Assembly: GCF_000974445.1 (NCBI RefSeq) | Contig: NZ_BBOJ01000010.1 | Location: forward strand, 124,001-188,000 | Reading direction: 5' to 3' | From: Lentzea aerocolonigenes | GTDB taxonomy: Bacteria; Actinomycetota; Actinomycetes; Mycobacteriales; Pseudonocardiaceae | Length of the DNA stretch: 64,000 bases | Shown here: positions 30,101 through 35,970 of the stretch, one piece after another | Numbering within the stretch: position 1 is the first letter of the stretch | Layout of the letters: every line of letters begins with the position of its first letter | Program-made: the position numbers and the translations under genes | The notes under the pieces: generated by a model | What the model was told of the DNA's origin: nothing | Seen by the model: the letters and a program-made list of their open reading frames with translations, nothing else | Databases searched by the model: none

Positions 30101-32661
30101 CGCGGCGCCTCGGCGACGACGAAGCTGTACGTCGTCGCTGAAGAGGAAACACCATTCGCGGTCAGCGCACGGACCGTCAGCGTCCTGGTTCCGGACGCGG
30201 CGGGCGTCAGGTTCACCGAGATCTGGCCGGTGGCGGGAACTTCGGTCGGCTGTGCCTCGGAGTCGAGCTGGTAGACGAACTTGCTGATCGCGACGCCATT
30301 GCCCGGCTTGAGCACGAACGTGCCCTGCCTGCCCGCACCGCCGTGCGGCTGCCCATCGGCGGGATAGTCCACTGAGGACACGGCCGGCGCAGCGGGCGGT
30401 GCGGGCGGTGAACCGTTGTACGACACAGCGAGAGTGGGACGCAGCGACGGTTCCACTGCCTCGTCGGAGAGGAACAGCACGCGCTGCTGCGCACCGGCTT
30501 CGTCGCGGAGCTTGACCTGGAAACCGTTGTTGGAGGACGGGGAGTCGACCCAGCCCTGAACCATGGCAGCGTTTTCCCAGATGTGCCAGGCGGGCTTGTC
30601 CGTCACCCCGGAGACGAAGTCCGCCCTGGCGGCGACGTCACCGCCCGGCGTGGTCCACGCCGTCGCGGCGGACGCCCTGTTCCAGGTGGCTTGGTTCTCC
30701 ACGAACGGCTTGGTGAGCGGATGTCCGTCGAAGGTCGCTCCCGAACCGTTGGAGTAGAACGCCCACAGGGACACGTCGGCGTCGGTGATCGTGGTTCCCG
30801 GCGGGATGGCGGTGAGCCCGTCGAACTTCACCAACGTGCGAGTTTTCCCGTACGTGGTGCCGTTGTTGCCGACCTGAAGCCACGGCGAGCCGGCGAGAAC
30901 GTCGAGGTTCGTGTCCGGCTGAAGAGCCGCGATGGTCGTGTCGGCACCACCGCGAAAGATCTGCCGAACCTGACCCGCTTTGGGCGTGCGGGTCTGCTGC
31001 GTGGCGCTCGGTACGAGCTGACCGTCGCGCGTCCTCGCGACGATCATGTAGTAGTAGAGGTTCCAGTCGAGGTCACTGGCGCCGTCCGGCGTCGGTGTCG
31101 CGGTGGTGTCGACGAACCTCGTCGCTTGCGCGCCGACCGAAGTGACCAAAGTGGACGCAGACGGGCTGAACACCTGCGAGATCGAGCGGTGCACCTGGTA
31201 CTCGGCCAGGTCGTTCCCCGAGTACGGGGTCCACACCAGCTCGGCGCCGTTCGCGTAGGTCTTGGTGATCGGCTGCAACACGGCGCCGGGTTGACCATAG
31301 GTCAGAACGAGTTTCGGGAACGTCCCGGTGTCACCGTTGTAGGCGTACTCCGCGCCGTGGTAGACCGCGCCGCCGCGGTTGAGCGTCTCGTCGGTCGCCT
31401 TGACCATGAAGCCGTGGTTCTGCGCGGAGCCGGAAACCCAGGACTGGGCGATGTTTCGGACATCCCACTCGTTCCAGACCTGCGTGACGTCCTTGCGCTT
31501 GACCGCGGTGGAGAGCCCGGCCTCCGCGAACGCCGTGTTGGAGTTGTTCCAGGTCACGGTGTTCTCGGCCCACGCGGCGGTAACGCGGCGCGCCTCCGTG
31601 GTGACGTCGTTGGTTCCGACGTGCAGCTCGTTGTCGTAGTACATCCGCAGTTTGGCCGACGCTATGCTCGTTCCGGCCGGCACAACGGACATGTCGAACT
31701 TCACCAAGCTGCGCGCGATGCCGGTGTTGTCGGTGCCGACGGAGAGCCGGTAGTCGGCACCATCGTTGCGAGTGGGGGTGTCCGACCAGATCTGTGCGTC
31801 CTGGCCGGAGTTCGAGGTCGGCTCGATCGAGATCGTCGGATCGACCACCACCGGGTACTTGCGCTCCGCCGCGGCGAGCCACTCCTGATCCGCCCGCACG
31901 GTCACGGTGATCTTCGAGCCTTGCTGCTCGACGGTCTGGGAAACCTTGTCGCTGTATGACTTCTCGCTGGAGTCGAACATGAATGGCCGGGGCATCACAT
32001 ACAGCGGCGGACCATCCGCGTTCGCACGGAAGAACCCGATCGAACCATCCGGTTGCGCCTGCGCGACCACACCGTCCAGGTCGAGGCTGAACCTGAAGGT
32101 CGCGTTCTTCGGCGGTGCCGCGAGGGTGATCTTCTCCTTGAGTGAACCACGGGTGACCTGGTAACTCAGGTCCGCGCCGTCCCAAGCACCGGGGTAGGTG
32201 ACCGAGTCGCGCTCGACCTTCGGCTCGATCGGCCTGGACCCACCGTCGATGCCCACCCCGACCTTCGTGTCCGCGAAGGAAAATCGCGCCAGCCGATCGG
32301 TCTTGTCGCCGAACGCACTGGCGAACGCGTTGGTCTCGTTGCCGAACAGGTAGCCGTCGAGGGGGCGCTCGCGCACCGTCGTGTCGATCGGCCGCCAGTT
32401 GTCCTTCGCGTCCCGGAAGTGTTGCGGCTGAGCGGAAAGCTCCGCCTCGAACTGCCCGTTGGACAGCTCGTACACACGCATCGACGCCGTGCGCCGCTCG
32501 GCCAGCTCCCGCACACGCGTCGGCGGCCCGGACGCCCTCGCCCCGTCACCTCCGCCTCCAGAAGAAGGCGACGACGAAGGCAGCCCAACGGCCACCAGTG
32601 CGACCACCAAGGCGAGTACGAATGATCTTGCGAGCGCAGCAGAACGACGTGGCACCGGCAC
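20896..32661 (-). CDS. Giant secreted RHS-repeat protein with C-terminal GIY-YIG nuclease tip
   Basis: The product has 3921 residues from a GTG at 32661 with a G-rich ribosome site. Approximate domain order: signal peptide 1-25; DNRLRE-type regions 270-450 and 560-740; one DYPADG module 760-850; six FG-GAP-like repeats with DFNGDGKDD motifs 860-1160; five more DYPADG modules 1165-1660; two IPT/TIG domains about 1710-1880; PPC-like sandwiches about 1890-2500; a Pro/Glu linker; a carboxypeptidase-regulatory-like fold about 2650; a DUF6531-like start (GDPVDPSTGLL) near 2900; and RHS/YD repeats 3000-3750. The RHS core ends GLYYNRARYYSPGLQRFLSE at about 3770-3790. A variable tip follows DPMG. This is a polymorphic-toxin architecture for surface display and delivery. 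Confidence 0.95.
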   Translation of the reverse strand: MPVPRRSAALARSFVLALVVALVAVGLPSSSPSSGGGGDGARASGPPTRVRELAERRTASMRVYELSNGQFEAELSAQPQHFRDAKDNWRPIDTTVRERPLDGYLFGNETNAFASAFGDKTDRLARFSFADTKVGVGIDGGSRPIEPKVERDSVTYPGAWDGADLSYQVTRGSLKEKITLAAPPKNATFRFSLDLDGVVAQAQPDGSIGFFRANADGPPLYVMPRPFMFDSSEKSYSDKVSQTVEQQGSKITVTVRADQEWLAAAERKYPVVVDPTISIEPTSNSGQDAQIWSDTPTRNDGADYRLSVGTDNTGIARSLVKFDMSVVPAGTSIASAKLRMYYDNELHVGTNDVTTEARRVTAAWAENTVTWNNSNTAFAEAGLSTAVKRKDVTQVWNEWDVRNIAQSWVSGSAQNHGFMVKATDETLNRGGAVYHGAEYAYNGDTGTFPKLVLTYGQPGAVLQPITKTYANGAELVWTPYSGNDLAEYQVHRSISQVFSPSASTLVTSVGAQATRFVDTTATPTPDGASDLDWNLYYYMIVARTRDGQLVPSATQQTRTPKAGQVRQIFRGGADTTIAALQPDTNLDVLAGSPWLQVGNNGTTYGKTRTLVKFDGLTAIPPGTTITDADVSLWAFYSNGSGATFDGHPLTKPFVENQATWNRASAATAWTTPGGDVAARADFVSGVTDKPAWHIWENAAMVQGWVDSPSSNNGFQVKLRDEAGAQQRVLFLSDEAVEPSLRPTLAVSYNGSPPAPPAAPAVSSVDYPADGQPHGGAGRQGTFVLKPGNGVAISKFVYQLDSEAQPTEVPATGQISVNLTPAASGTRTLTVRALTANGVSSSATTYSFVVAEAPRHKKVKTDFNGDGKDDVVTFTRGDGAAVFVSLSDGTKFVQDGWKWHDHFAAQNEIPLTGDFDGDGKADVARFTRGTDARVWVALSDGTKFGPETKWQDHFAADAEIPLVGDFNGDGRDDIAAFTRGTEGTVRVAFSDGTKFASTPVTWLTSFARGTEMPAVGDVNGDDKDDVVAFTGGDAADVFVALSDGTKFGPVAKWHDDFAPDAAKGAVGDVDGDGKDDILSFTNGQVTAASSSGTAFGTSRQWHANFAPGDDLPGVGDFTGDGKFDVVSFTRGDAADAFVATSDGAHFGASTKWHDHFAADVEVPRPSLFAAGLGTPAPVPPARPLVSSVDYPADGQPHGGPGRTGAFVLKPGNAVPIVKFVYQLDTDAQPTERPATGEITVNLTPGAGTRTLTVRSFTAGGLASDAATYTFVVAQPVQPPVAPLVSSIDYPADGQPHGAPGREGVFTLKPGNAAPVTGYRWQLDDGGSTDVAGSGEVQIKATPATPGQHTLTVRALGAENTISPATTHTFVVADPPGGPGAPQVVSLDYPSGGAPHGAPGREGTFTFRPTGSTAIAGYRWQLNGGQASDVAGTGKVGVKITPATAGSQTLTVRTFTSSGAVSAPTNYVFEVAQLPAPGAPVVSSVDYPADGQPHGDAGREGTFTFRPNGTTAVSGYRWKLDDGVTTDVPGSGDVSVKITPSTGGTHNLVVWALGSSGNASAPTTYTFVVAGAAPTPSTPLVSSTDYPADGQLHGSLGQQGAFTVRAQGSVAADVFRYQLDTDAAPTEVPAGTGTATINLTPVRSGQRTLNVWAKVSSSGVLSTPAKYVFAVGAPAGPRDYFYDAAGQLAGVTNNSGEAAAYRYDAAGNLEATDRYRTDVASIFALVPQRGPIGGTVEISGTGFATQPADNRVTFDGVAAQVTAASANRLTVVVPDGTGAGAVKVVAGGKTADSRNPFVVTRGVPAPAITNVSTGRANSGDTVTITGTGFDPDPARNVVLFHQTTARVKQASATSLVVEVPAAASSGKISVRTPGGTATGVADFLIAPRGFVIDKLVFGGRIELGRPLELDIPAGKYAVVLIDGKVGERVHLDLENNTVPVRSAMWMFTPHGGDFARRTMGDPLDLWAGSTLRQDIPMFGANGTYTIVVAPDDGAAGKVRITGSHDLTGDKLTRDGTGVPFTVSVAEQRSEMAFTATEGEWLSVGVTDISMPNNIFNVTVTHPDGFTNTWKADLDNYRPTMVFKARRTGTFKLGVTFGPNELGAGKIWLSGVIDANRLVVDGPSTLMKINRPGQSVRMPFTGVKDQPLRFAITDNTLRENGRSGQAAGILVEPDDNQVEIRTGTADLKNVPIRKNGEHNLFMSGWQAVGTAKGWLSTKAEAGKAPVNAQTRITFDRPGREVWVDIDGVKDRPLKILLRDKSLPGKLDARLYQPTGNKLIGIDVANKIDVAALPETGKYRLQLDPTYATTGGLTLALSEPLDLGVVPVDGPLLRPSVAIPGQTVVARFQGQTGQRLSIGYSSPNIPFVKPEVRKPDGNVLDGFSALSLPFGWDLTALPVAGEYRIQFEPQDDSGGPAIGDLEIALSGEVDGGKADIGGAARTLTYNRIAQNGKVTFDGTANDVLQLDITRAFPHNSGAYYSLIAPDGAISPRHSFMSRDQFKLTALRLTGTYTLVFDPATFGNGSMTVKVSKPVAAAAQETEGERLDPPKPPASPKCVTADPDPEPVKGSPAPEGSDQPAEPQLPAAQPHESTCGPAGGGSAGGWQPDSANLNGTDWNTRYDPQPIRERPLQFAVGFTGVVGKIQSTEGQELAGVTVSVAGHQPVVTDAKGKFALTGLPDGHVVLRVDGGTANTPGRKFGSFDIGVDVKGGQVLVLPYTVFLPELDPAATVHVPSPTKGETVLTTKAIPGLEVRLPAGTVVRDGDGNVATELSLTPIPIDRPPFPLPPTKVPVYFTVQPGGGYLFPEGATIIYPNYTKEAPGTRTQFWNYDPDGKGWHIYGYGTVSPDGKQIVPDASVRFYRLTGAMTAVPGMNPPSVAPRPNGARVGDPVDPSTGLLIDETVDMVVDDIAPIEIKRTYQQGDSDIRAFGVGTSFNYGLFPWSPGVIGQFTFQEFDLVQGDGSKIHYRRTSPGKDYAGAVFKADPTPTKFDGSVVRWIDSGWDVFLRDGSVMTIGEEAPLQQIRDKYGNTTTLTRATAPPGTDGKVRANGPVTQITSPNGRWVKFTYDSANPPRVKSIEDNIGRRVSYTYDPTGHLETVTDVRGGTTRYTWENGLLKTITDARGIRFLLNDYDAKGRVKQQTAADGGLTKFEYVESGDAIVETKVTDAREHVRRFTFNDRGSVLTDTKAFGTPLGQTTTNEYEADGVRLKASVDPLQRKTTYVYDANGQVKEKTVLAGTAEARTEKWERNGPHAELTKYTDTYNKDTIYELDSRGAVKSTTDPVNRKTINEVNEKGLVTKVTNPGNKFTTVDYAGYDPVRNVDELGRVSTSGFDALGRPVLATDPRGATTETSFTATGEVAAVVDPLGRTTAYEYDPNGNRRKVTDGRGGETIFDFDRMDRVEKMIDPLGKIDQAEYDPNGNLKKRTSRGGIVTEHDYDELDRRKESRFGSESTTTFGYDLGNRLKRTEDSAAGVATTEYDGLDRIKSETTAHGSVSYEYGRTVRDRTMTVPGRAPVRHVYDAIGALSEVQQGGVVVTSVSRDVVGRPERVGAPGTGLSQTYVYDDAGRTKSITYRSGASVLGDLAYDYDEAGRPTTTRGSYSRAMLPEQFGVATYDATNRIRTIGATPVRHDPDGNLIDDGIATYTWNARGQLAAESAPGTTASFAYAADGRRQARTINGVTTNYLYDGVNPVQEKVNGAVTATMTSAGTDGFQLRELDGHIRRYLTDRMGSTVALVDNAGLGASYAYEPFGRTYVAGDDKGNPYRFAGREDDGTGLYYNRARYYSPGLQRFLSEDPIGFDGGINLYGYTGNKPTTLTDPMGTKPSNSSAGECTQPVCSAEHGVYAFVDKWTGKYYVGQAANFNDRLGKHYRNGRRDKDGEVICIHVCGTQQDRERVEADLIEYLGGIENLANDINSPGKKRGR
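27650..30410 (-). repeat. Six DYPADG modules and six FG-GAP-like repeats in the RHS gene
   Basis: DYPADG-type units run approximately 30410-30105, 29130-28845, 28835-28560, 28540-28255, 28245-27965 and 27945-27650. Each carries DYPADG or DYPSGG, HG, a GTF-like strand and YQLD or WQLD. Between the first and second lie six repeats with DxNGDGxxD calcium-binding loops (about 29165-30090). Confidence 0.85.
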
Positions 32662-32807
32662 TGATCCCCCCAGATCATGGCGAGCGCGTGCCTAGCCCCC
32701 CGGCTATCGGTGACACCGCGCAATCCGTACAGCACAGCACGTTAGCGATGGGCAACCAGTGGTCAACAGAGCCAAACAGTCGATCCTCCGACGAGCAGCG
32801 AGGGAAC

Positions 32808-33125
32808 TCAGCCGTTGTCCGTGGCACTCTTCAGACAGTCCAGCATGGCCGTCTTCGCCTGATCATCCGGGGCGATCTGCTCCAGAGGGCGATCGCCGGC
32901 GGCGCCGTCGACGAACTCCCCGATCTGCTCCGGCGTGGCGTACTTCAGGTACCAGTCAGCGAGACACCCGACCGCCTTGTCCGGCGTATCGTGCGTCGAG
33001 GGATCCGATTTGATCTTGGCGATGATCTTCTCCCGGCTCGGTGACTCATCACCGCCACAAGCCGCCAACACTCCAAGCAACGCCATGGCCCCCAGGCCTC
33101 GCACGAGTCGATCAAGGCGAGTCAT
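32808..33125 (-). CDS. Small secreted lipoprotein, unknown function
   Basis: This is a 105-residue protein from the ATG at 33125. The N-terminus MTRLDRLVRGLGAMALLGVL ends in a lipobox (VLAAC at 19-23), predicting membrane anchoring outside the cell. The mature part has a helical pattern with two cysteines that could pair (AVGCLADWYLKYATPEQIGE and AMLDCLKSATDNG). I do not recognise the family. It lies about 150 bases upstream of the RHS gene on the same strand and might be co-expressed. Confidence 0.75.
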   Translation of the reverse strand: MTRLDRLVRGLGAMALLGVLAACGGDESPSREKIIAKIKSDPSTHDTPDKAVGCLADWYLKYATPEQIGEFVDGAAGDRPLEQIAPDDQAKTAMLDCLKSATDNG

Positions 33126-33513
33126 GTGAGAAGCGTAGAACGGTGCCACACAGTAGCCCAGCCCACTCGATCGAAGAGTCGCCCGGACGGACGTGGTCGA
33201 GAACCACGCCGAAAGGGGCCACCGCCAACCACCGGCTACAACCCGCCCTCTCCACGAGTCGGACAGCAGGGCGGCGGACGACAGGTCTCCCCTGTGCCGA
33301 GCTCTACGGCGAACCTGTTGCGGCGGGCCGGGTAAGCCCCTTAACTCCTGCCAGGCGTCGGGTAAAGGAGTCTCAGGTTCTCCAATCAGAACGAACGACG
33401 CTTCGTTCTGTGAGGCGAACCCGCGCGATTGGTGATCAAAGCAGCACAACGGGCGGAGTAAAGGGGTCAATGAGCGGCGTGCTCGACCCGGCAGAACTCG
33501 GCAAGATCACAAA
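33126..33513. other. Gene-free stretch beside the tRNA remnant
   Basis: I see no convincing gene. It contains a hairpin CAGAACGAA (33387-33395)/TTCGTTCTG (33402-33410) with a six-base loop. The rest shows no strong motif. Confidence 0.5.
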
Positions 33514-33553
33514 AAGAGGGCCCTCGCAGTATCTGACCTGCGAGGGCCCTCTT
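33514..33553 (-). terminator. Rho-independent terminator downstream of the tRNA remnant
   Basis: Perfect 16-base arms (33514-33529 and 33538-33553) surround an eight-base loop. On the minus strand a T-run follows. The position, five bases past the tRNA 3' end, indicates the original tRNA terminator. Confidence 0.85.
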
Positions 33554-33558
33554 GGCCG

Positions 33559-33600
33559 TCGGGACGACAGGATTTGAACCTGCGACCCCTTGACCCCCAG
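33559..33600 (-). other. 3' half of tRNA-Pro(GGG), probable attachment-site scar
   Basis: Read on the minus strand, it has the anticodon loop side TGGGGGTCA, a T-arm GCAGG-TTCAAAT-CCTGT and an acceptor strand CGTCCCG with discriminator A. The 5' half (acceptor and D-arm) is absent: sequence upstream on the minus strand is unrelated. Integrative elements that use tRNA genes leave exactly such a half copy at one end. The orientation places the element at higher coordinates. No second copy was seen in the window. Confidence 0.75.
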
Positions 33601-33748
33601 ATACGGGTTCACAGGCCGCTGACCTGCATAAATAGGAACGTTGGACGCGGTTCGGCGCACTTGACAGCCGATCAAGTTCGTTTTCCGCCGTTGGTTACAG
33701 ACTCGAAGATCCACTCCTTCCCTGAGCCGCCTAGCACTTCAGACGGCA

Positions 33749-35842
33749 CTAACATGGCGCTCCAGGATCTGCAGGTGCACTGACTTGCATTTCAGTTTGG
33801 ATGGTTTGAGCAGGAGATAGACCGGACGGCCGCAAGAGTTCCCTCCAACGGTCCCGCAGCGTGCTGCGCAGTGAGTCATGGAACAAGCGGTAGACCGTGG
33901 TGCTGTTGTCTCGATCGGTGACTAGGTAGGCGCCAAGCCTCGAGTTCAGCAGTTCAACGATGTCCGAGTCTCCGTAGTGGCCACCGTCCTCGTCGACTGC
34001 GCCCGCAAGTAGCGGCCATAGTCCGCGCCACGGCAAGCCTGCTCCGAACGCGAACGCGACGGCCCGCATCAGAATGATCGCGCGGCGGCGGCCAGCAGGG
34101 TCGGTGATGCTGCTGTGCAGATCGTCGCGGAACACCCCGAGCAGACCGTCTTCGAGCGCATTGAGCCAGGACGGGTCGTCCGCTGCGGTCACCATCCGAC
34201 GACTGGCAAGCGACGAAGCGGCGATGCGGGCCACCAAGAATGAGCGGCCGGCTCTGGCGCCGACTGCGTCGCCGACATCGGCGACGGCGGTGGCGTCCGC
34301 AGCGGCGTACGGAGAGCCTTCTGTGTATCGCAGGATGCTTCGGGCGTAGGCGACAACATCGCGCTGATCCCACCACGGTGCCTCGTCGGCTGAAATGCGC
34401 TCAGCGTTGAGGAGGAACTCTGTCAGGTCCGCGAGCGGCATGTCGGAAATCGAAGAGCCGACGTGCCGAGAGATGCGGTCAAGCGTCGGGAGCGACCGGA
34501 CACCGATGAGTAGCCGGACCTTCGGTGTTGAAGGTTCAGGCTCTAGGAAAGCAAGCACCTCACGTACAAGCACAACAGGGTCCGCTGCCTCGTCAAGTGC
34601 GTCGATGATGATCGTGACGGGGGCGGTCTGGATGCTCAGCCAAGCGTGAAACGAGGCGAGTCGCTGATCCACAGTGGGGATCGAAGAACCACCGTCGGGT
34701 GCGGGGACCCGCAGGGCATCACAGACCTGTTTCAGTACCTGGGTATGGACCTTCCCGGTGGCCAGGACCGCAACGTCAACGGCGTCTAGCGGGGGACGCA
34801 GGTCATTGGGAACTGCGGCGATCTCTTCAGCGTATTCAGCGGCGAACTGCCGGTCACTGAGTGTGGCCAAGCGAGCCAGTACCGCCGACTTGCCGCTGCC
34901 AGCACCACCGGAGACCATAGTGACCTGTGGCTTGCCGGTCGCGGCAGTAATCAACTTGCGCATCAGGGCGCGTCGGCCGGAGAAGAGCCAGCCTGCCTCG
35001 TCTCCACTGGCCACTCCACGAGACCGGGGGGACCAGTGTGTTTCCAACTCCTGGCGCGGAAGCGCTAGCTCGTGTCGCGCAGCACTCACATCGAGGGCCG
35101 CGCTGCGTTGATGGTGCGGATTCGGCAGGCAGACATGCGGGCCAGCCAACTGGCCCCCGTACAGCGGCAACAGCGACTGGCCAGGCCCCAGATAGTGCTG
35201 CACATCCTGAACAAATGACGCTACGTCGAGGTAAGGCCCCTCGCCGTAGCGGCGCCCCTCTGGCTCACGCAGGGCTTCGAGGAATCTCGCGATCGCCGAG
35301 GTTAGAGCCCCAGTTACTGCCTTCTCGTTGCGGGTCACGCTCGGCAGGATCAGCCAGTTGCGGCGGACCTGGCGGCTTAGCCGTAGTGCGTCGTGGGCGA
35401 CCTGGCCGGCGTAACAGGCATCGATGATGACCAACAAATGTTGGATTGGTGTGTCCGCCAGCCAGGCGATGAGATCGGACGTGCGTAGCGCAGTCGTCGC
35501 CAGCATGGCCCGCTCAGTGCCGCGCAAGACCAGGTAGTGAGTGGAATCGGCTTCGACACCGTGTCCGGTTATGTAGAGCACGGCCGCGTCTGCATCAGTC
35601 CACAAGCGGTCGCGTGCCAGGTGCTTGAGTCGACCGCGGACGTCATCCTCGCTTGGTTCGCTCGCCAGTTCGGGCCAACGTACCTCGAACCGCCGTTCAA
35701 GGAGGTGCTCGGCGCATAGCCAGTCCCGCAGAACAGCTACTTCGTCGTGTACTCCCGGAAGATCTTCCCATGCCGGGTCTTCGTAGGTGGCGGTAGCAAC
35801 CGCCACGAAGTGACGCCGAAGGACATCGAAGTCGTCAGCCAT
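33749..35842 (-). CDS. Caspase-like peptidase fused to a STAND/NACHT-type ATPase
   Basis: This is a 697-residue protein. Residues 1-240 form a C14 caspase-like domain with His94 (YITGHGVEAD) and Cys143 (IIDACYAGQ). A P-loop ATPase follows with GAGSGKS at 313-319 and Walker B IIIDALDEA at 411-419, then a helical region to about 670. The last ~25 residues look unrelated to the family. In comparable actinobacterial proteins this core continues into WD40 repeats; here it stops, and the matching continuation starts on the opposite strand at 35971. Such proteins act as sensor-activated proteases in bacterial conflict systems. The start is the ATG at 35842. Confidence 0.9.
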   Translation of the reverse strand: MADDFDVLRRHFVAVATATYEDPAWEDLPGVHDEVAVLRDWLCAEHLLERRFEVRWPELASEPSEDDVRGRLKHLARDRLWTDADAAVLYITGHGVEADSTHYLVLRGTERAMLATTALRTSDLIAWLADTPIQHLLVIIDACYAGQVAHDALRLSRQVRRNWLILPSVTRNEKAVTGALTSAIARFLEALREPEGRRYGEGPYLDVASFVQDVQHYLGPGQSLLPLYGGQLAGPHVCLPNPHHQRSAALDVSAARHELALPRQELETHWSPRSRGVASGDEAGWLFSGRRALMRKLITAATGKPQVTMVSGGAGSGKSAVLARLATLSDRQFAAEYAEEIAAVPNDLRPPLDAVDVAVLATGKVHTQVLKQVCDALRVPAPDGGSSIPTVDQRLASFHAWLSIQTAPVTIIIDALDEAADPVVLVREVLAFLEPEPSTPKVRLLIGVRSLPTLDRISRHVGSSISDMPLADLTEFLLNAERISADEAPWWDQRDVVAYARSILRYTEGSPYAAADATAVADVGDAVGARAGRSFLVARIAASSLASRRMVTAADDPSWLNALEDGLLGVFRDDLHSSITDPAGRRRAIILMRAVAFAFGAGLPWRGLWPLLAGAVDEDGGHYGDSDIVELLNSRLGAYLVTDRDNSTTVYRLFHDSLRSTLRDRWRELLRPSGLSPAQTIQTEMQVSAPADPGAPC

Positions 35843-35955
35843 GGCCGAGATGTGACCGGGGTCGGCTGCATGACTTCACGGGCAACATGATACAGCCGGG
35901 GTTCCGCCTAGCGGGCGAACATGCCGACGAACACGTGATGTCTGTGCACCTCAGA
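33768..35955. repeat. Short imperfect inverted repeats bracketing the caspase-STAND gene
   Basis: TCTGCAGGTGCACTGAC (33768-33784) pairs with GTCTGTGCACCTCAGA (35940-35955), with one gap and one mismatch. The interval covers the whole minus-strand gene, consistent with inversion of that segment. Confidence 0.4.
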
Positions 35956-35970
35956 GGTTAGTTTGCTTTC
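35843..35970. promoter_or_regulatory. Divergent intergenic region, caspase-STAND / WD40 operon
   Basis: These 128 bases separate the two divergent starts and must carry promoters for both. An in-frame TAG (35959-35961) precedes the WD40 GTG. No clear hexamers were identified. Confidence 0.45.

Noticed and set aside
27650..30410. Possible CRISPR-like array
   Set aside because: The repetition is coding and ~90 residues long, not short DNA repeats with unique spacers.
33436..33714. 92-codon minus-strand frame over the tRNA remnant
   Set aside because: Its KGSQVQILSSRRP segment is the usual false translation of a tRNA 3' half.
33768..35955. Active invertible promoter/gene switch
   Set aside because: A simple flip at the repeats would place an in-frame TAG before the WD40 frame, and no recombinase gene is in the window.
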